A stretch of 64,000 nucleotides of DNA from Candidatus Poribacteria bacterium (GCA_003635315.1 PYJD01000023.1:62001-126000), one strand, 5' to 3'; positions 27,603 through 36,694 are shown, counted from the first letter of the stretch. Numbers and translations are program-made. The notes: a model not told the origin generated them from the letters alone.

Positions 27603-28271
27603 ATGTCAGTAGAGAAGGATCGCCTATCTCCTGAAAAGACTATGTCTGAAGAATTAGAACTCCGTTTTAGATCAGTTGTCTTAGTGGGTCCACCCGGTGT
27701 AGGTAAAGGAACACAAGGTAAATTGCTTGCCTCTATCCCCGGAATTTACCATCTTTCAAGCGGTGATATGTTCCGTGAACTCGATGATGAATCTGATTTT
27801 GGACAACTTTTTCATGAATACGCGACCCGTGGAGACTTGGTCCCAGATGATATTACTGTTAAGATATGGCTGCAATATGTAAAGAATAAAGTTGAGCAAG
27901 GGATATATGATCCAGAATCCGATCTACTGATTCTTGATGGTATTCCTCGCAACCTTGCACAAGCGGAATTGTTGTCACCTTACGTTAAAATCCTGAAAAT
28001 TCTATTTATGGTTTGTGAAGATCGCGAAGTAATGTTTGAACGGATTCGGGGACGTGCACTAAAAGAAAAACGACGGGATGATGCAGACGAATTGGTTGTT
28101 CGATATAGATGGGATTTATACAAACGCGATACAGAACCGATGATTGACCACTTCACCCAAGAGATGGTACGTATTATTGATGCAGACATGATTCCAGCTG
28201 GTGTTCTACTTCAGATATTATCCGCATTAGTTCCAATCCAGAAAAGCTGCTTCTCTCCTCCACACATATAA
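27603..28271 (+). CDS. Adenylate kinase-family nucleoside monophosphate kinase
   Basis: The family transfers a phosphate between ATP and AMP. This 222-residue protein has the P-loop G-P-P-G-V-G-K-G-T-Q (about residues 33-42), the AMP-site segment H-L-S-S-G-D-M-F-R, R-G-D-L-V-P-D-D, the lid-base D-G-I-P-R-N-L-A-Q-A, and R-I-R-G-R-A followed by R-Y-R-W-D-L-Y-K-R-D-T-E-P for catalysis. The lid is short with no zinc-binding cysteines, and a charged extension of about 24 residues precedes the core. The canonical bacterial adk lies in a ribosomal-protein operon; this copy is next to the sugar isomerase-like gene, so it may be a paralogue. Confidence 0.85.
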   Translation: MSVEKDRLSPEKTMSEELELRFRSVVLVGPPGVGKGTQGKLLASIPGIYHLSSGDMFRELDDESDFGQLFHEYATRGDLVPDDITVKIWLQYVKNKVEQGIYDPESDLLILDGIPRNLAQAELLSPYVKILKILFMVCEDREVMFERIRGRALKEKRRDDADELVVRYRWDLYKRDTEPMIDHFTQEMVRIIDADMIPAGVLLQILSALVPIQKSCFSPPHI

Positions 28272-28384
28272 TAACTATCCTCTCGTATAATCTCCTCTTT
28301 CGTTGATCTCAGATCCGTATTTTCTACACTGGATTTCACAGTGGTCGAAATGTATATCATCTGAAAATACATAACTCCTATCAT

Positions 28385-30028
28385 TTACTCTATTTTTTTA
28401 TATAGATGAATTTCTGGATGAAGAAGTGAATTGATGGGGAAAGGAGCAGTACTATCAGAGAATCCTATACCAAGAAAACTTGGCTGCCGTTGAAAAGTCT
28501 TTATTAGTTCATATCTATTATCCTCATTCCAAATCAATTCATAAAAATCTAATGTTTCTTCTATATTTACATCATCAAGTGGAAACCAGTCTATCGGTTT
28601 AAAATCCTGTGGATTCTCATAGTATTTCAGAAAAATATCATTATCAGTTTGTGTAATCAGTATCCATTCAGATATTTCCTGAGTCAATTCTCTATCCAAT
28701 TCAGGGTACAACCAATCACATAAAACTTCCGGTGGACGTCTAATTCCAATATCTACAGGGATATTCTCTGAAATCCATTCAGATGCTTCTTGTCCAGTAG
28801 GTTGCGTCCACATGATGGATGCAAAAGCACATGTATAAACTAACGATATAACCCAAACAATACAACCAGAAATCAATACAAAACCCCTGTGAAATGAACA
28901 TAGGAAAACGGAAGCAAAGATCATAAGGAGAGGATATAGAATGATGAGATGACGAGTGAAGGTGACCTTGTAAGAGCCAATAAAAAGAAAGTAAGTAATT
29001 ATGAAGATAAGTAATCCAAAACCCAACCTTGTAATGTTTGCAGGGTTAAAATCCTTCTTCATTTTTTCCTTATATTTCTTTGAAACGAAGTTTCGTATCC
29101 TTGGACTTGATAAGACTAACTTTCCAAACTCCCATAGTAATCCGCATACAACGAGGATTGCTAATGGGAATCCCATACCCCATTTTAATAATGTTCCTAA
29201 ATATAAGTATCGATATATGATTCCAGTTTCACTGGATGTAAATAATCCAAAATGTCCTTTATTATAATGTTGTGCTTCATACCAAAAATCATTAAAGAAG
29301 TAATTCCACTCAGTTGAGAAAGAATCAATTATCCAATATGGACAGATGACTGTAAATACTAAGGAACACACACTTAGAATTAACAACAATTTCCGATAGA
29401 AGTGTTCTTCTTTTATATAAATAAGGATTGAGAATAGAACGAATATTGTTGGATACTTAATAGCGATTCCAACACCCGCAACTAATCCCAATTTCAGACA
29501 AGTACTGATTCTTAAATTTGATTCTCGGGATAGTAAATAAAAGAACAGTGTAATACAGAATGTTGCAGGGATGTCTACGATAGCAAACCGAGATTCGTTT
29601 GTAGCATGTAGCATCGTAACTGCAAGAAATGCAGCAGATATAGTTCCTACCTGTCTGTTGTATAGCGAATTCCCAAGTTTGAATGTAAACCAAACCGTTC
29701 CCATTCCAAATAGTACATTAAGATAACGACCTATCAATATAACACTACTATTTGTCAGAGCAACATTAAAGACAGAAAGCGTCTTTCCAACTATGGCAAT
29801 TAGATAAAACCAAGCTGTACCCGGCCAGTTGTAGATTGTTGGTGGAGATTCAAAGTTGATGAGATTAAGGACATCTTCTGCAATAAGAACTTCACGTGGG
29901 TCAGGAGTATAAGGTAAGCCTACGCCAATTCCCGGAAGACGGATCAGAAGTGATATGAATATAATGATGGGGAGGATGAAATGTTTAGCTTTAAGTCGGT
30001 CCGCTTGAATTGGGGTAATCGACTTCAT
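28385..30028 (-). CDS. Membrane glycosyltransferase, GT39/ArnT-like (PMT_2 family)
   Basis: The 547-residue integral membrane protein has about eleven hydrophobic helices. Early in the first loop an acidic motif P-D-P-R-E (about residues 41-45) stands where GT-C enzymes keep their catalytic aspartate. It then has A-T-N-E-S-R-F-A-I-V-D-I-P-A-T-F, a hallmark of dolichyl- or undecaprenyl-phosphate-mannose type transferases. Such enzymes move a sugar from a lipid-linked donor to lipid A, protein or glycan on the periplasmic face. The C-terminal 130 residues are soluble. The stop of the upstream GNAT gene is 8 bases away, so the two are probably co-transcribed. Confidence 0.8.
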   Translation of the reverse strand: MKSITPIQADRLKAKHFILPIIIFISLLIRLPGIGVGLPYTPDPREVLIAEDVLNLINFESPPTIYNWPGTAWFYLIAIVGKTLSVFNVALTNSSVILIGRYLNVLFGMGTVWFTFKLGNSLYNRQVGTISAAFLAVTMLHATNESRFAIVDIPATFCITLFFYLLSRESNLRISTCLKLGLVAGVGIAIKYPTIFVLFSILIYIKEEHFYRKLLLILSVCSLVFTVICPYWIIDSFSTEWNYFFNDFWYEAQHYNKGHFGLFTSSETGIIYRYLYLGTLLKWGMGFPLAILVVCGLLWEFGKLVLSSPRIRNFVSKKYKEKMKKDFNPANITRLGFGLLIFIITYFLFIGSYKVTFTRHLIILYPLLMIFASVFLCSFHRGFVLISGCIVWVISLVYTCAFASIMWTQPTGQEASEWISENIPVDIGIRRPPEVLCDWLYPELDRELTQEISEWILITQTDNDIFLKYYENPQDFKPIDWFPLDDVNIEETLDFYELIWNEDNRYELIKTFQRQPSFLGIGFSDSTAPFPINSLLHPEIHLYKKIE

Positions 30029-30036
30029 CTATGCAA

Positions 30037-30633
30037 TTACCGTGATGTTTTTTCCCATAGTTCAGGGGTAAGTAAATTTCGAAGTTGGTTAATCTCCTGT
30101 TCTATAAATGGTAGATCCAAAGTTTCAAAGATTTGTATCCAACGCGAATGTTGTGTATCATCAACATATAAAGGAATAAATCCTAAATTGAGATAGGTCT
30201 TGATAGCTGGAATACGGAAGTCATCAGTATCAAGCATTGAACAAATAAAACCGTTATCTCGAAAATAATATAATACTGCAAGAGATACCCATTTACCAAG
30301 TTTGTGTCCAGTATGTTTACTCTCTACGCCAACCATATGGACATACCCAACTTCAGTTTCGTCAACAGACTGTCTCCACGCGCATGCAGTTCCTACTGGG
30401 GTATCTTCATAAGTTATGAAAAATAGTCCGTCCGGTACAAATACCGCAGGTTCAATGATCTCTTTACGAGTGTTTTCAGCTGTACGTTTTGAACCACCAA
30501 AAGAATCTGTAATGATATTTGCCCAATGAATTTCATCTCCCTTGATATAACTACGAAGACCGTATCCATCTGGTATAACAAGGTGGGGTAAATCCTCAAG
30601 GTTTGGACGAACCATTCTTAGTTGTCTGGACAT
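30037..30633 (-). CDS. GNAT-family N-acetyltransferase
   Basis: The preferred start is the ATG at 30633, which has GGAG 8-9 bases upstream; another ATG lies at 30663. From 30633 it has 198 residues. The GNAT core is seen as G-T-A-C-A-W-R, then V-G-Y-V-H-M-V-G-V followed by H-T-G-H-K-L-G-K-W-V, a variant of the Q/R-x-x-G-x-G/A acetyl-CoA loop. The closing segment is D-F-R-I-P-A-I-K-T-Y-L-N-L-G-F-I-P. It transfers an acetyl group from acetyl-CoA to an amine; the substrate is unknown. It sits directly upstream of the glycosyltransferase gene, so it could act on the same glycan or lipid, but that is inference only. Confidence 0.78.
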   Translation of the reverse strand: MSRQLRMVRPNLEDLPHLVIPDGYGLRSYIKGDEIHWANIITDSFGGSKRTAENTRKEIIEPAVFVPDGLFFITYEDTPVGTACAWRQSVDETEVGYVHMVGVESKHTGHKLGKWVSLAVLYYFRDNGFICSMLDTDDFRIPAIKTYLNLGFIPLYVDDTQHSRWIQIFETLDLPFIEQEINQLRNLLTPELWEKTSR

Positions 30634-30741
30634 CGTATATTCTCCGTATAATTCACCATTCACTTATGCATATTATAGCATAGTGGTAAAACTTAGACAA
30701 AACATCATGTGGGAAAATAGGATATTAGCCTGATTAGTATT

Positions 30742-30760
30742 TACTATAGTTTGGACAGTT
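30742..30760. promoter_or_regulatory. 19-bp motif shared with 41632-41650
   Basis: TACTATAGTTTGGACAGTT is present identically here and at 41632-41650. In both places it lies about 80-90 bases upstream of the longest frame of a minus-strand gene. On the minus strand it reads AACTGTCCAAACTATAGTA, with a TATAGT that could serve as a -10 box. Confidence 0.4.
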
Positions 30761-30865
30761 TTTATACTTTCTTTTGCTATGTTTTATACACCTTTTGCAC
30801 AGCTTTCGCTGCCGATCTGGTCAATAGAATTCTTTTTCGACAGGTTTCAGTTTGTGGCTAAACTC

Positions 30866-31050
30866 ACCAATTTAGCACCTTTCCCAAACATGGTAGGTTC
30901 GGTTTAGAACCTAATAGCACTCCGTATAGTTTATACACTTTTGCTATAAACAATCCGTCCCTACCAAATCAACGCCAAATGCGCGTGTGGCATTTGTCGG
31001 GACTCAATACCTACTGGGTGTAGTTGACAAGGGTTGTCTTCCTTAAATTG
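30866..31050. repeat. Composite intergenic repeat, copy matching 39982-40145
   Basis: Modules occur in the same order as at 39982-40145: the AGCACCTTTCCCAAACATGG module, the TTTTGCTATAAACA-TCCGTCCCTA module (inverted relative to 1441 and 1671), GACTCAATACCTAC, then TTGTCTTCCTTAAATTGACG. The two copies differ by insertion of the CAACGCCAAATGCGCG module here. The conserved order means the modules spread as a unit or were copied together. Confidence 0.7.
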
Positions 31051-31484
31051 ACGCCTATAGTTGCGACTAAAAAAGTGTTCGTAATGGGAACTAATTATAA
31101 TAGAAATTTGTATAAAAAACCCTCTATTATTTTTGTTTTTAATTTTCACATAAGTAATAATTAATATGTATTATGTTAAAAATGTTACACTTTTTGACAC
31201 ATTGTGTGTCATTAGTAAAACGGCTGTCCGCCCTGTCACAGTCTGGGTTCATCGGTGTTTTTTTTGAATAGTAACAATTCTTGAATTGTATGATTTTGTG
31301 TCGTTCTTCTTTATTATTTTTTATATTTTTTGGGGAATATCCGATACAGACATTAATAGATGACATCCCCATAAACCATCAATGGAACTTTTTTTCTCAG
31401 AAAAGGTATAGGTGATGCTGTTTTTGTTTTTAAGATTATTATGAATGTATTGGATAGTCATTTGATAGTCTTCTGTATTTATGT

Positions 31485-31510
31485 AAAAAGTTACGAAATC
31501 GTAACTTTTT
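31485..31510. terminator. A-arm/T-arm hairpin inside repeat copy B
   Basis: The arms AAAAAGTTACG and CGTAACTTTTT lie around an AAAT loop. They match the hairpin at 2177-2202 and lie about 240 bases downstream of the promoter on the minus strand. Confidence 0.4.
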
Positions 31511-31750
31511 TCTGTTACACCAATTTTTGTATAGTCGCTGTTAGGTCTGTCCCCGTCTATGTTTACAGCCAATTTACGATTTTCTATAAAAGAATAAAAA
31601 AGTTTTCTTGACAGATTTCTTAACACATTATTTCCGAATAAGATGTGTGACATTGACATTTGTATAACTGTGTATATTTTCTTTAATCATATTGATTTAT
31701 CCTATATTAAGTTTTAGTGTGAGTATAATAAAAATATTTCTCTATATGTT

Positions 31751-31779
31751 ATTGTAACGTATATTTACTCTTGTGTCAA
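31751..31779 (-). promoter_or_regulatory. Sigma-70 promoter of repeat element copy B
   Basis: On the minus strand, TTGACA (31774-31779), 17 bases, and TACAAT (31751-31756). Both boxes and the spacing are identical to copy A although the spacer itself has changed. Confidence 0.65.
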
Positions 31780-31984
31780 TCTCTTTTCGTATATATGATG
31801 TCTGTTTTTTTAATTTCTTCAATTTATTTTTAAAACAGGGTCTCATTTTGGGTTTCGTTCCTCAACCCTGTATCTGATTAAAATCCGGAGCGGTTCCAAA
31901 CCGCTCCTACCTGAATTGGGCCCACGTGAGTGGTTTTCTTAAATTAACACCTATGGTGTAGTCTGTACGGATACCCAAAAATAA

Positions 31985-32180
31985 GCGCGTAAGGTGTGAA
32001 TGAAGTGCAATAGTACAAGCTTGAATAAATCACAAGCCCCAGCAGGGAGGGATGTGTCTACCCAACAGATTTAAGACATTCATTCAAGATTAGCACTTCA
32101 CAAGGTCAAAGATACTCCTAATGGTATGAACGAATAACGGGGGAGAGTAACCCTACCTCTATGACAATCTGAATCGAACT
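31985..32180 (+). ncRNA. Structured RNA relic, possibly group II intron domain I fragment
   Basis: A long interrupted stem can form: TGAAGTGC (32001-32008) with GCACTTCA (32093-32100), CTTGAAT (32020-32026) with ATTCAAG (32082-32088), and AAATC (32027-32031) with GATTT (32068-32072), closing on a GGGAGGGATG...TACCC hairpin. The sequence after it (ACGGGGGAGAGTAACCCTACCTC) is also foldable. From memory the sequence style resembles domain I of chloroplast-like bacterial group II introns. No reverse transcriptase and no domain V was found, so it would be a truncated relic. The strand and the family are uncertain. Confidence 0.4.
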
Positions 32181-32232
32181 ATACAGTAAATTGATGGAGA
32201 AATATCTTAGACTAAAGAATCCTGCTTCAATC

Positions 32233-32261
32233 TTTACATGAGTAATGATATATTGTATAAT
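32233..32261 (+). promoter_or_regulatory. Promoter of aroK-aroB
   Basis: TTTACA (32233-32238), a 17-base spacer and a perfect TATAAT (32256-32261), about 65 bases before the aroK start. Confidence 0.6.
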
Positions 32262-32327
32262 ACGAATTATCTATGATAGTGTGGATATTCATCTAAAGAG
32301 AATTCCGTTGATGAGGTAAGGTATAAA

Positions 32328-32867
32328 TTGCTGGAACGTCTGCTAAAAAGTAATTCGAATATAGTTCTTGTCGGTTTTATGGGGACAGGTAAGACTTCAA
32401 TTGGTAAAAGGCTTTCGTCCCATCTTAGGATGCGATATATTGATACTGATAATGTTATTGAAAGAGATAGTCAACGTTGGATAAGTGATATTTTCGCTCA
32501 AGATGGTGAAGAAGCATTTAGAGATTTGGAAACTGAAGCAGTAATAAAAGTGTCTAAACTTCGGAATCATGTAATCTCTACTGGCGGTGGTGTTGTCTTA
32601 AGAGACAATAACATTAGTATTCTCAAGGAATATGGTATTGTATTCTGTCTAACTGCAACCCCAGAAGAGATTTTTCGTAGAATTGGACACCAAACCCACC
32701 GTCCACTCCTCCGGACTGATGATCCAATGGAAACAATACGTAATATGTTGGATAGTCGTGCCCCATTTTATGCCAAAGCTGATTTTATGGTAGATACCAC
32801 CGATAAATCATTTGGTGATGTAATTTCGCACATAAAAGGTATATACAACAACACAATTTCGTCATAA
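32328..32867 (+). CDS. aroK: Shikimate kinase
   Basis: Shikimate kinase phosphorylates shikimate at the 3-OH using ATP, the fifth step of aromatic amino acid synthesis. The 179-residue protein is of normal length. It has the P-loop G-F-M-G-T-G-K-T-S (about 16-24), the shikimate-binding D-T-D (about 39-41), the later S-T-G-G-G-V-V-L-R (Walker B/substrate site, about 84-92), and R-P-L-L with the lid arginine (about 125). The start is a TTG at 32328 behind a GAGG-containing site; no ATG is in frame upstream. It is followed 30 bases later by aroB, the usual gene pairing. Confidence 0.93.
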   Translation: MLERLLKSNSNIVLVGFMGTGKTSIGKRLSSHLRMRYIDTDNVIERDSQRWISDIFAQDGEEAFRDLETEAVIKVSKLRNHVISTGGGVVLRDNNISILKEYGIVFCLTATPEEIFRRIGHQTHRPLLRTDDPMETIRNMLDSRAPFYAKADFMVDTTDKSFGDVISHIKGIYNNTISS

Positions 32868-32897
32868 CAGGACTTAAATAGGTAAATAATTAATACA

Positions 32898-33986
32898 GTG
32901 ACTAAGATTTTACGCCTTGAATTAAAGGATCATTCTTATCCCATTTATGTTGGTAAAGATATTCTAAGTCATATAGGTGAATATCTATTACAAAAATTAA
33001 AACCATCTAAAGTACTTGTGGTGAGTGATGAATCTATTGTTCAGCTATATACACCAATCGTAACAGGTAGCCTTGTTGAGCAAGGTTTGGATGTATATAG
33101 TATTGATATACCATCTGGAGAAGAAAGCAAATCATTAGAACAGTTTTCTCGAATACAGGATAGTTTAATTGAAAAACAGTTTGATAGAAGTTCCATAGTA
33201 ATTGCCCTTGGAGGAGGAGTAGTTGGTGATTTAACAGGATTCGCAGCGGCAGTATACATGCGTGGTATTCCGTTTGTACAAATCCCAACTACATTACAAG
33301 CACAGGTGGATGCGAGTGTTGGTGGGAAAACCGCGATAAATCATCAGAAAGGAAAGAATCTTATCGGTGCCTTCCATCAACCAAAATTAGTACTCATAGA
33401 TGTAAATACACTTGAATCCCTTCCAAAACCTGATATTAGAGCCGGTTTAATTGAAGTTATAAAGATGGGTGTGATACGAGATGAACCCTTATTTCAATTA
33501 GTCGAAGAGACTCTTGATGGAATTATAGATTTAGATGAACGTGTCTTGATTGAGATGATCTCCCAAGCTTGTGCTGGTAAAGCAGATATAGTAGCTAAGG
33601 ATGAAAAAGAGAGTAGTCTGAGAATGGTTCTTAATTATGGTCATACATTCGGTCATGCACTTGAAGCCGTAACAGAATATAAAAAATACAGGCATGGAGA
33701 AGCGGTTTCAATTGGAATGAATTGTGCAGCACGTTTAGCAGCGAATTTAAAGATTTTTTCTGAATCCGATTTCCAACGTCAGAACAGACTATTAAGAGAT
33801 GCTAAATTACCAGTAACCTTCCCTCAAGAGCATTCTCATGAAGAAATATATGCTGCCATGTACCACGACAAAAAAGTTATTGATGGATCACTACGTCTTA
33901 TATTACCGATTGAAATAGGTAATGTCGTCATACGGGATGATATACCTGAAACGAAAGTAAAAGAAGCGATTATTCAATGTTATTAA
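32898..33986 (+). CDS. aroB: 3-dehydroquinate synthase
   Basis: This enzyme converts DAHP to 3-dehydroquinate in the shikimate pathway, using NAD and a divalent metal. The 362-residue length is normal. Diagnostic segments are G-G-G-V-V-G-D-L-T-G-F-A-A (NAD-binding, about 100-112), P-T-T-L-Q-A-Q-V-D-A-S-V-G-G-K-T (about 130-145), the metal-binding E-V-I-K-M-G region, N-Y-G-H-T-F-G-H-A-L-E (about 249-259), and H-G-E-A-V-S-I-G-M. The start codon is GTG. It forms an operon with aroK. Confidence 0.94.
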   Translation: MTKILRLELKDHSYPIYVGKDILSHIGEYLLQKLKPSKVLVVSDESIVQLYTPIVTGSLVEQGLDVYSIDIPSGEESKSLEQFSRIQDSLIEKQFDRSSIVIALGGGVVGDLTGFAAAVYMRGIPFVQIPTTLQAQVDASVGGKTAINHQKGKNLIGAFHQPKLVLIDVNTLESLPKPDIRAGLIEVIKMGVIRDEPLFQLVEETLDGIIDLDERVLIEMISQACAGKADIVAKDEKESSLRMVLNYGHTFGHALEAVTEYKKYRHGEAVSIGMNCAARLAANLKIFSESDFQRQNRLLRDAKLPVTFPQEHSHEEIYAAMYHDKKVIDGSLRLILPIEIGNVVIRDDIPETKVKEAIIQCY

Positions 33987-34022
33987 TTCTATAAAATACA
34001 CAAACTTTGTAAAAGGAATTTT

Positions 34023-35198
34023 ATGAAACATAACAAAATTTGTCTATGGATAGCAGTTTGTACCACACTATTCCTATGGACATCATTAGGTTACTGCCAA
34101 GGATCAGCTGCCCCTACTAACGTAGTTGCAATAGACACACCAAATGACGATGGATCAAGTATCACTGTCACATGGGATGTCCCTGCAGAGACGAGTGGTA
34201 TTGTAGGATACAATATCCTCAGTAGTGTGGATGGAGCTGAGTTTAGTAAGCTTGGTGAACAATTAAGTCTTGACGATGTAATCGACCAGGAAACCAATAT
34301 GTGTATGTATCAAGATACATCTATAAGTAGATTGAATACATACACATATATTATACAAGCGGTAACTGAAACAGGTGAAATTTCAGACTCCCAAGCAACC
34401 GAATCCGTATCAGCAAAAGCACAAATTTTTCATACGGGTAAGATTCCTCTCTTCTTGGCTATGTTGCTATTTTCAGCAGCAATTGTTGGAAGCATATATC
34501 ACGCCCGTAGCGGAAAAGAAGTGTTTGTTCGTCGTATTCCGGGTTTAGAAGCCGTGGATGAAGCTATTGGCAGAGCAACGGAAATGGGTCGTTCTATTTT
34601 GTATGTATTAGGTTTAGGGAGTGTAAGTAATGTTGCAACTATTGCCAGTATGACAATACTTGGACAGGTCGCACGGAGAACAGCAGATTATGAAACGCCA
34701 TTACGTGTTCCGTGTAATGATCCTGTTGTCCTAAATGTTGTGCGGGAAATGGTCAAGACATCCTACTTAGATGAAGGAAGACCAGATGCATATAACGAGG
34801 ACAATATCTTCTTTATCACAGAAAGTCAGTTTGCCTATGCCGCGGGTGTTGATGGGATGATGATTCGGGAACAACCGGCTGCGATTTTCTTACAAGGAAC
34901 ATTTTATGCTGAATCCCTAATTCTCGCTGAAACAGGAAATTCTATTGGCGCAATTCAAATTGCTGGAACTGATTCTGAAGCTCAACTTCCTTTCTTTATA
35001 GCAGCCTGTGATTATACCCTTATTGGTGAAGAACTATATGCAGCAAGTGCCTATCTTGCCAGAGAACCGATGCTCCTTGGGAGTCTAAGGGGACAGGATT
35101 GGGGTAAACTCTTCATATTTGGATTAATTGTATTAGGTGTAATTCTTGAACTAACTGGTATTAATTGGATTACTACCCTTTTACAGAATGTGAGATAG
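34023..35198 (+). CDS. DUF6754-type membrane protein with fibronectin III domain, first gene of a four-gene operon
   Basis: The 391-residue protein has a signal peptide (about 1-26). A fibronectin type III-like domain follows at about 30-135 (S-I-T-V-T-W-D-V-P...Y-T-Y-I-I-Q-A-V). Next come a membrane helix (about 140-160), a conserved soluble domain of about 190 residues and a final membrane helix (about 360-385). The soluble part has V-F-V-R-R-I-P-G-L-E-A-V-D-E-A-I-G-R-A-T-E-M-G-R, then S-Q-F-A-Y-A-A-G-V-D-G and A-A-I-F-L-Q-G-T-F-Y-A-E-S-L-I-L-A-E. I place it in the DUF6754 group from memory of those motifs. The function is unknown. Three membrane-protein genes follow with gaps of 8, 3 and 0 bases. 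Confidence 0.8.
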   Translation: MKHNKICLWIAVCTTLFLWTSLGYCQGSAAPTNVVAIDTPNDDGSSITVTWDVPAETSGIVGYNILSSVDGAEFSKLGEQLSLDDVIDQETNMCMYQDTSISRLNTYTYIIQAVTETGEISDSQATESVSAKAQIFHTGKIPLFLAMLLFSAAIVGSIYHARSGKEVFVRRIPGLEAVDEAIGRATEMGRSILYVLGLGSVSNVATIASMTILGQVARRTADYETPLRVPCNDPVVLNVVREMVKTSYLDEGRPDAYNEDNIFFITESQFAYAAGVDGMMIREQPAAIFLQGTFYAESLILAETGNSIGAIQIAGTDSEAQLPFFIAACDYTLIGEELYAASAYLAREPMLLGSLRGQDWGKLFIFGLIVLGVILELTGINWITTLLQNVR

Positions 35199-35206
35199 GA
35201 GGTTTT

Positions 35207-35872
35207 ATGAAGAGACAAATTCCACTAGCACTCTGTTTCCTTTTTGGAATAGTCATGATCATTACACAGTTTAGTCCACATCCTGTATCTAAAAGCATCT
35301 ATGAAAGAGTCATAAGTGGGGCATTAATAATAGGACCTTTTGCGCTTGTGTTAGCTACGATTACGTTAATACAGACACACATTAACCGAATTCAACGTCG
35401 TACAGAACATTGGGGATATAGTTTTGTTGTTTTTGCCGGTTTGATTACGATGGTGGCTATTGGTGTGCCATTCGGTCCAGAGAATCCGATTTTTGTATGG
35501 TTATATAGGAATGTTCAAGTACCAATGGATGCAACCATGTTCTCATTACTTGCATTTTTTATCGCATCTGCTGCCTATAGAGCATTCCGCGCAAGGTCAA
35601 CCGAAGCAACCCTACTACTTGTCACAGCATTAATAGTTATGCTTGGAAATGTACCTGTTGGAGATCTCATATGGAATTCACTTCTCTCTTTGACAGGATT
35701 GGATAGCATAATTTCTCAGAATGGACCATCTTCAGCTCGGGGATGGATATTGGATAATCCAAATTTATCAGCAAGAAGAGGTATAATCCTCGGTGTAAGT
35801 TTAGGGGTTATCTCACAATCCATTCGCATTATTTTAGGTATTGAACGTTCATATCTGGGAGGAGGGGATTAA
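35207..35872 (+). CDS. Multispanning membrane protein, second gene of the DUF6754 operon
   Basis: The preferred start is the ATG at 35207, behind an AGGAGG that overlaps the stop region of the upstream gene; a TTG farther upstream in frame is unlikely. The 221 residues contain about six hydrophobic helices, with basic loops (H-I-N-R-I-Q-R-R-T-E-H-W-G; A-Y-R-A-F-R-A-R-S-T-E-A) suited to the cytoplasmic side. The segment F-G-P-E-N-P-I-F-V-W-L-Y-R-N-V-Q-V-P-M-D-A-T-M-F lies between helices 3 and 4. I do not recognise a named family. The tight spacing suggests a complex with the proteins encoded on either side. Confidence 0.78.
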   Translation: MKRQIPLALCFLFGIVMIITQFSPHPVSKSIYERVISGALIIGPFALVLATITLIQTHINRIQRRTEHWGYSFVVFAGLITMVAIGVPFGPENPIFVWLYRNVQVPMDATMFSLLAFFIASAAYRAFRARSTEATLLLVTALIVMLGNVPVGDLIWNSLLSLTGLDSIISQNGPSSARGWILDNPNLSARRGIILGVSLGVISQSIRIILGIERSYLGGGD

Positions 35873-35875
35873 GAA

Positions 35876-36694
35876 ATGTTTTCAAGACTTGTAAATATGG
35901 ATCGGAGATATGTCTTTATACTCGTAGCACTGGCGGTGATTATCCCAATGTTGTTTTCAGTGAGTTTACCAGTATCTATTTCTGAACCAACACAAAATCT
36001 ATATGATTATATTGAGAATCTTCCTAAAGGATCTACCATCATGCTTGCTTTTGACTATGGTCCCTCCTCGTTAGCGGAACTTAACCCGATGGCAAGAGCT
36101 CTCCTGATACAATGTTTTCGTAAAGGAGTGAATGTCGTAGCACTTACACTATATGCGGATGGTACAACCTTAGCGAGTACACTAATTAAGGAAGTGGCAG
36201 AAGAGATGAATGCCATAGATGGAGAAGACTATGTATTTCTTGGATTTCGTCCAGGGGCAACCCAAGTTATATTAGGAATGGGAACGGAAATTGCCGGTGT
36301 GTTTGAAACCGATTTAAGTGGAAAACCTTTATCAGAAATTCCTATGATGAAGGATATTGTAAATTATGACCAGATTGATCTTCTGGTTGATTTAGCTTCT
36401 TCTGCAACACCCGATGCTTGGATAATTTATGCAAATGTACAATACAATCTAAAAATAGGCGCGGGAGTTACTGGTGTAATGATTTCACAGATGTTCCCGT
36501 ATTTGCAGACTGGTCAATTAGTAGGATTAATGTCTGGCATCTTAGGCGCTGCAGAGTATGAGAATCTTGTCGGTATGCCTGCAAAAGGGATGCAGTGGAT
36601 TAATGTAGAATCGTTCGTCCATCTCCTGGTAGTATTATTGGTTGTCATTGGGAATATCGCTTACTTTGCGCATCGTAGTAGGGAGGAAACATAA
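35876..36694 (+). CDS. Membrane-anchored alpha/beta protein, third gene of the DUF6754 operon
   Basis: The 272-residue protein has one helix near each end (about residues 15-33 and 247-266). The region between them looks alpha/beta (T-I-M-L-A-F-D-Y-G-P-S-S-L-A-E-L-N-P-M-A near 54-73, then G-V-N-V-V-A-L-T-L-Y). The repeated hydrophobic strands ending in D, with A-F-D-Y-G and D-L-L-V-D-L-A-S-S-A, look Rossmann-like, but no nucleotide motif or catalytic triad is clear. The domain would lie outside the cytoplasm if the first helix is N-in. The function is unknown. Its stop codon is directly followed by the ATG of the fourth gene, so they are translationally coupled. Confidence 0.78.
   Translation: MFSRLVNMDRRYVFILVALAVIIPMLFSVSLPVSISEPTQNLYDYIENLPKGSTIMLAFDYGPSSLAELNPMARALLIQCFRKGVNVVALTLYADGTTLASTLIKEVAEEMNAIDGEDYVFLGFRPGATQVILGMGTEIAGVFETDLSGKPLSEIPMMKDIVNYDQIDLLVDLASSATPDAWIIYANVQYNLKIGAGVTGVMISQMFPYLQTGQLVGLMSGILGAAEYENLVGMPAKGMQWINVESFVHLLVVLLVVIGNIAYFAHRSREET

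Larger units (their letters stand above)
31072..31836 (-). repeat. Promoter-bearing dispersed element, copy B
   Basis: This is the inverted counterpart of the element at 1854-2636. Its promoter boxes and spacing, its hairpin (31485-31510) and an 83-base segment (31175-31257, 80 of 83 identical) are retained. The middle differs: a 112-codon minus-strand frame (31321-31659) replaces the 121-codon frame of copy A, and the shared core of about 45 residues is flanked by unrelated ends. Conservation is highest in DNA signals rather than in protein. Confidence 0.8.

Noticed and set aside
31985-32180. Right end or guide RNA of an IS200/IS605 (TnpB) element
   Set aside because: The AAGCCCC...GGG piece suggested this first, but no tnpB fragment or transposase is recognisable upstream and the stem continues far beyond a typical IS605 end. 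A group II intron-like or unclassified structured RNA fits better.
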